Shown here: positions 6,071 to 7,256 of the stretch, one piece after another
Layout: each line of letters begins with the position of its first letter
Numbering within the stretch: position 1 is the first letter of the stretch
Origin: Bacillota bacterium
GTDB taxonomy: Bacteria > Bacillota_C > Negativicutes > Sporomusales > Sporomusaceae
NCBI GenBank assembly: GCA_023441125.1
Contig: JAEZQV010000016.1
Span: 1 to 7,256, forward strand
Length of the DNA: 7,256 nucleotides
Reading direction: 5' to 3'
The notes under the pieces: model-generated
Told to the model about the DNA's origin: nothing
Seen by the model: only the letters and a program-made list of their open reading frames with translations
Database searches by the model: none
Translations under genes and position numbers: made by a program

Positions 6071-6469
6071 TTAGGAATTCTTTTTGGCTGCTGTTTTTTG
6101 CAGGAATTTGTTAAGGTCAATGATATAGCGCTCATGCGTACCGTCGCCGATTAGCTCTTTGTCATCAAACGCTTTAACGGCAAAGGTCAGCTTTTTGCCG
6201 GCAATCTCCGTAAGTTCGGCAGTGGTCCGCACCGTCATACCCACCGGCGTTGCCGCCAGATGCCTGACTTTCAGGTCAGTGCCGACGGTTGCCATACCGG
6301 CCGGCAAGTGCGGGTCAACGGCTGCCAGGCAGGTGCCTTCCATAAGGCCGATCATCGCCGGTGTCGCATATACTGCTACGCCGCCGCTGCCGTATTTTAT
6401 TGCCGTGTTGTCGCTGGTAACCTGTTCAGTTTTTTCGGCTTTCATACCGATATGCAAATTGTAGTCCAT
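6071..6469 (-). CDS. FlK-like (hotdog-fold) acyl-CoA thioesterase
   Basis: This 132-residue protein has the compact single hotdog domain of the FlK-like thioesterases, which hydrolyse acyl-CoA thioesters in the cytoplasm. The known fluoroacetyl-CoA thioesterase triad (Thr42, Glu50, His76) maps with exact spacing to Thr36 (YATPAM), Glu44 (GLMEGT) and His70 (KVRHLAATPVG). Gly63 in ATVGTD falls where FlK has Gly69. The C-terminal half has AELTEIAGKKLTFAVKAFDDKELIGDGTHERYIID, typical of the family. Most members do not act on fluoroacetyl-CoA, so the substrate here is unknown; a short-chain acyl-CoA housekeeping role is a guess. The start ATG (6469) has AAGGAG at 6482-6477, 7 nt away. It reads convergently with the NAD operon, and a hairpin separates it from the upstream aldehyde dehydrogenase gene, so it is probably transcribed alone. 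Confidence 0.88.
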   Translation of the reverse strand: MDYNLHIGMKAEKTEQVTSDNTAIKYGSGGVAVYATPAMIGLMEGTCLAAVDPHLPAGMATVGTDLKVRHLAATPVGMTVRTTAELTEIAGKKLTFAVKAFDDKELIGDGTHERYIIDLNKFLQKTAAKKNS

Positions 6470-6491
6470 GGTGACTCTCCTTTACGATAAA

Positions 6492-6520
6492 TTAGTACTC
6501 AAATAGTATTTGTCCGTCAC
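6492..6520 (-). promoter_or_regulatory. Weak candidate promoter of the thioesterase gene
   Basis: On the - strand GTGACG (6520-6515, 4 of 6 match to TTGACA) is followed after 17 bp by TACTAA (6497-6492), a poor -10 box. A start near 6485 would give a very short leader carrying only the ribosome site. A small palindrome CAAATA-G-TATTTG (6500-6512) lies within the spacer. A separate promoter is expected here because of the hairpin upstream, but the boxes are weak. Confidence 0.3.
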
Positions 6521-6549
6521 CTCGCCTTATTCCTGCTAAAGAAACAAAG

Positions 6550-6578
6550 GGAAACGCGGGGACGGTTCTTTCGTTTCC
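6550..6578. repeat. Solo left end of the interspersed repeat, third copy
   Basis: Bases 6554-6578 are identical over 25 nt to 1472-1496 of copy A and differ at one base from copy B. No matching right end (AGAACCGTCCCC) follows, so only one end is present. The end is itself enclosed by a 7-bp inverted repeat, GGAAACG (6550-6556) and CGTTTCC (6572-6578). It lies between the thioesterase gene and the terminator of the aldehyde dehydrogenase gene. With copies A and B, it brackets the NAD operon. Confidence 0.8.
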
Positions 6579-6592
6579 TTTTCGCAAGCAGA

Positions 6593-6626
6593 AAGGACCG
6601 GTATCAGGCTGGTGATGCCGGTCCTT
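6593..6626. terminator. Hairpin terminator after the aldehyde dehydrogenase gene
   Basis: The arms 6593-6606 (AAGGACCGGTATCA) and 6613-6626 (TGATGCCGGTCCTT) pair over 14 bp with one G-U, leaving a 6-nt loop GGCTGG. It lies 21 nt past the stop of the - strand gene ending at 6648. The U-tract on the - strand is short (TTT, then CTGCTTGCG), so termination may be incomplete, but the stem is strong and its location fits. Confidence 0.75.
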
Positions 6627-6647
6627 GGTTGTTAATTAAGCAATTGC

Positions 6648-7256
6648 CTATTTGACGTTCTGATTATATTGCAGATACACAACATGGGTCTGCAAGTACT
6701 CTTCCAGGCCATGCTTGCCGTCGGCGCCGCCAATGCCGGATTTGCGCCAGCCGGCGTGGAAGCCTTGCATGGCTTCGAAGTTTTCACGGTTGATATAGGT
6801 TTCCCCAAACTTGATTTCTTTGCAGGCCCGCATAGCGACGTCGAGGTTCTGGGTATAGATGGAGGAGGTGAGGCCGTATTCGCAGTCATTCGCCAGCTCA
6901 ATGGCTTCATCCAGATCTTTGAAGGTGGTGATGGGCAATACCGGACCAAATGTTTCCTTCTGCATGATGGCCGTTTTTTGGCCGCAATTGGTCAGCACGG
7001 TCGGCTCGTAGTGGAAGCCGCGCGCTGTTTCCGCCCGTTTGCCGCCTAAAATCAGCTTGGCGCCGTCGGCTACGGCCTGTTTGACGGCCGCTTCGACCAG
7101 TTCCAACTGCTGTTTGCTGACCAGCGGGCCCATATCAATATCCGGCTCGGTTAAGGGATTGCCGAACTTGGTATTTTTCATGGCTGCCGTTACTTTTTCA
7201 ATAAATTTATCGGCTACCGACTCATGGACATAAACTCTCTCGGCGCAATTGCACAC
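6648..7256 (-). CDS. aldA: AldA-like NAD-dependent aldehyde dehydrogenase, C-terminal part
   Basis: The frame runs off the right edge, leaving 202 residues of a protein usually near 480. The window starts inside the GQ-VCNCAER active-site block. The second residue (codon 7253-7251) is the Cys expected to be the catalytic nucleophile, while the general-base Glu and most of the NAD-binding domain lie outside. Residues 101-105 ETFGP are the conserved ExFGP nucleotide-binding motif. The tail FGETYINRENFEAMQGFHAGWRKSGIGGADGKHGLEEYLQTHVVYLQ is nearly that of E. coli AldA as I remember it. AldA oxidises L-lactaldehyde to lactate and glycolaldehyde to glycolate with NAD, so that is the best guess, though a related short aldehyde could be the physiological substrate. 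GTG at 7256 is an internal Val codon, not a start. A hairpin follows the gene. Its NAD use is ordinary for the family and does not by itself tie it to the NAD operon. Confidence 0.92.
   Translation of the reverse strand: MCNCAERVYVHESVADKFIEKVTAAMKNTKFGNPLTEPDIDMGPLVSKQQLELVEAAVKQAVADGAKLILGGKRAETARGFHYEPTVLTNCGQKTAIMQKETFGPVLPITTFKDLDEAIELANDCEYGLTSSIYTQNLDVAMRACKEIKFGETYINRENFEAMQGFHAGWRKSGIGGADGKHGLEEYLQTHVVYLQYNQNVK

Noticed and set aside
6491..6512. FapR-like operator (TTAGTAC) before the thioesterase gene
   Set aside because: TTAGTAC at 6492-6498 resembles one half-site, but the inverted partner GTACTAA is missing.
6669..7049. 126-residue + strand frame opposite the aldehyde dehydrogenase
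   Set aside because: It is the shadow of a strongly conserved AldA-type sequence on the - strand.

Overview
The window looks like a bacterial chromosome segment of mixed base composition. Proteins and repeats have a Firmicutes flavour, and the repeat family plus the mix of genes suggest a spore-forming Negativicutes (Sporomusaceae-like) host. That placement is an impression from remembered sequences, not a computed result.

Layout. (1) Bases 1-1464, + strand: the 3' part of a PAS-CBS-GGDEF signalling protein, open at the left edge. (2) Bases 1465-1843: a non-coding stretch with two tandem copies of a ~105-bp element with inverted ends, then a strong sigma-A-type promoter overlapped and followed by GTTC/GAAC inverted repeats, then a leader of about 95 nt. 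(3) Bases 1844-5997, + strand: a tight five-gene operon for NAD(P) metabolism. It holds a divergent nicotinate-mononucleotide adenylyltransferase (nadD-like), NAD synthetase (nadE), a Nudix/winged-helix regulator of the NrtR family, NAD kinase (nadK) and a large nicotinamidase-like hydrolase. Gaps between genes are 5-24 nt. (4) Bases 6019-6060: a strong hairpin between convergent transcription units. (5) Bases 6071-6469, - strand: a FlK-like acyl-CoA thioesterase. (6) Bases 6470-6647: a weak possible promoter, a one-ended copy of the repeat and a second strong hairpin. (7) Bases 6648-7256, - strand: the C-terminal part of an AldA-like aldehyde dehydrogenase, cut by the right edge just before its catalytic Cys.

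How the genes fit together. The operon encodes nicotinamide to nicotinate (hydrolase), nicotinate mononucleotide to deamido-NAD (NadD), deamido-NAD to NAD (NadE) and NAD to NADP (NadK). Its probable own sensor/repressor, NrtR, is encoded in the middle. The nicotinate phosphoribosyltransferase step (PncB) is absent and must lie elsewhere. The palindromes at the operon promoter are the obvious candidate NrtR operators, which would give an autoregulated NAD-homeostasis unit.
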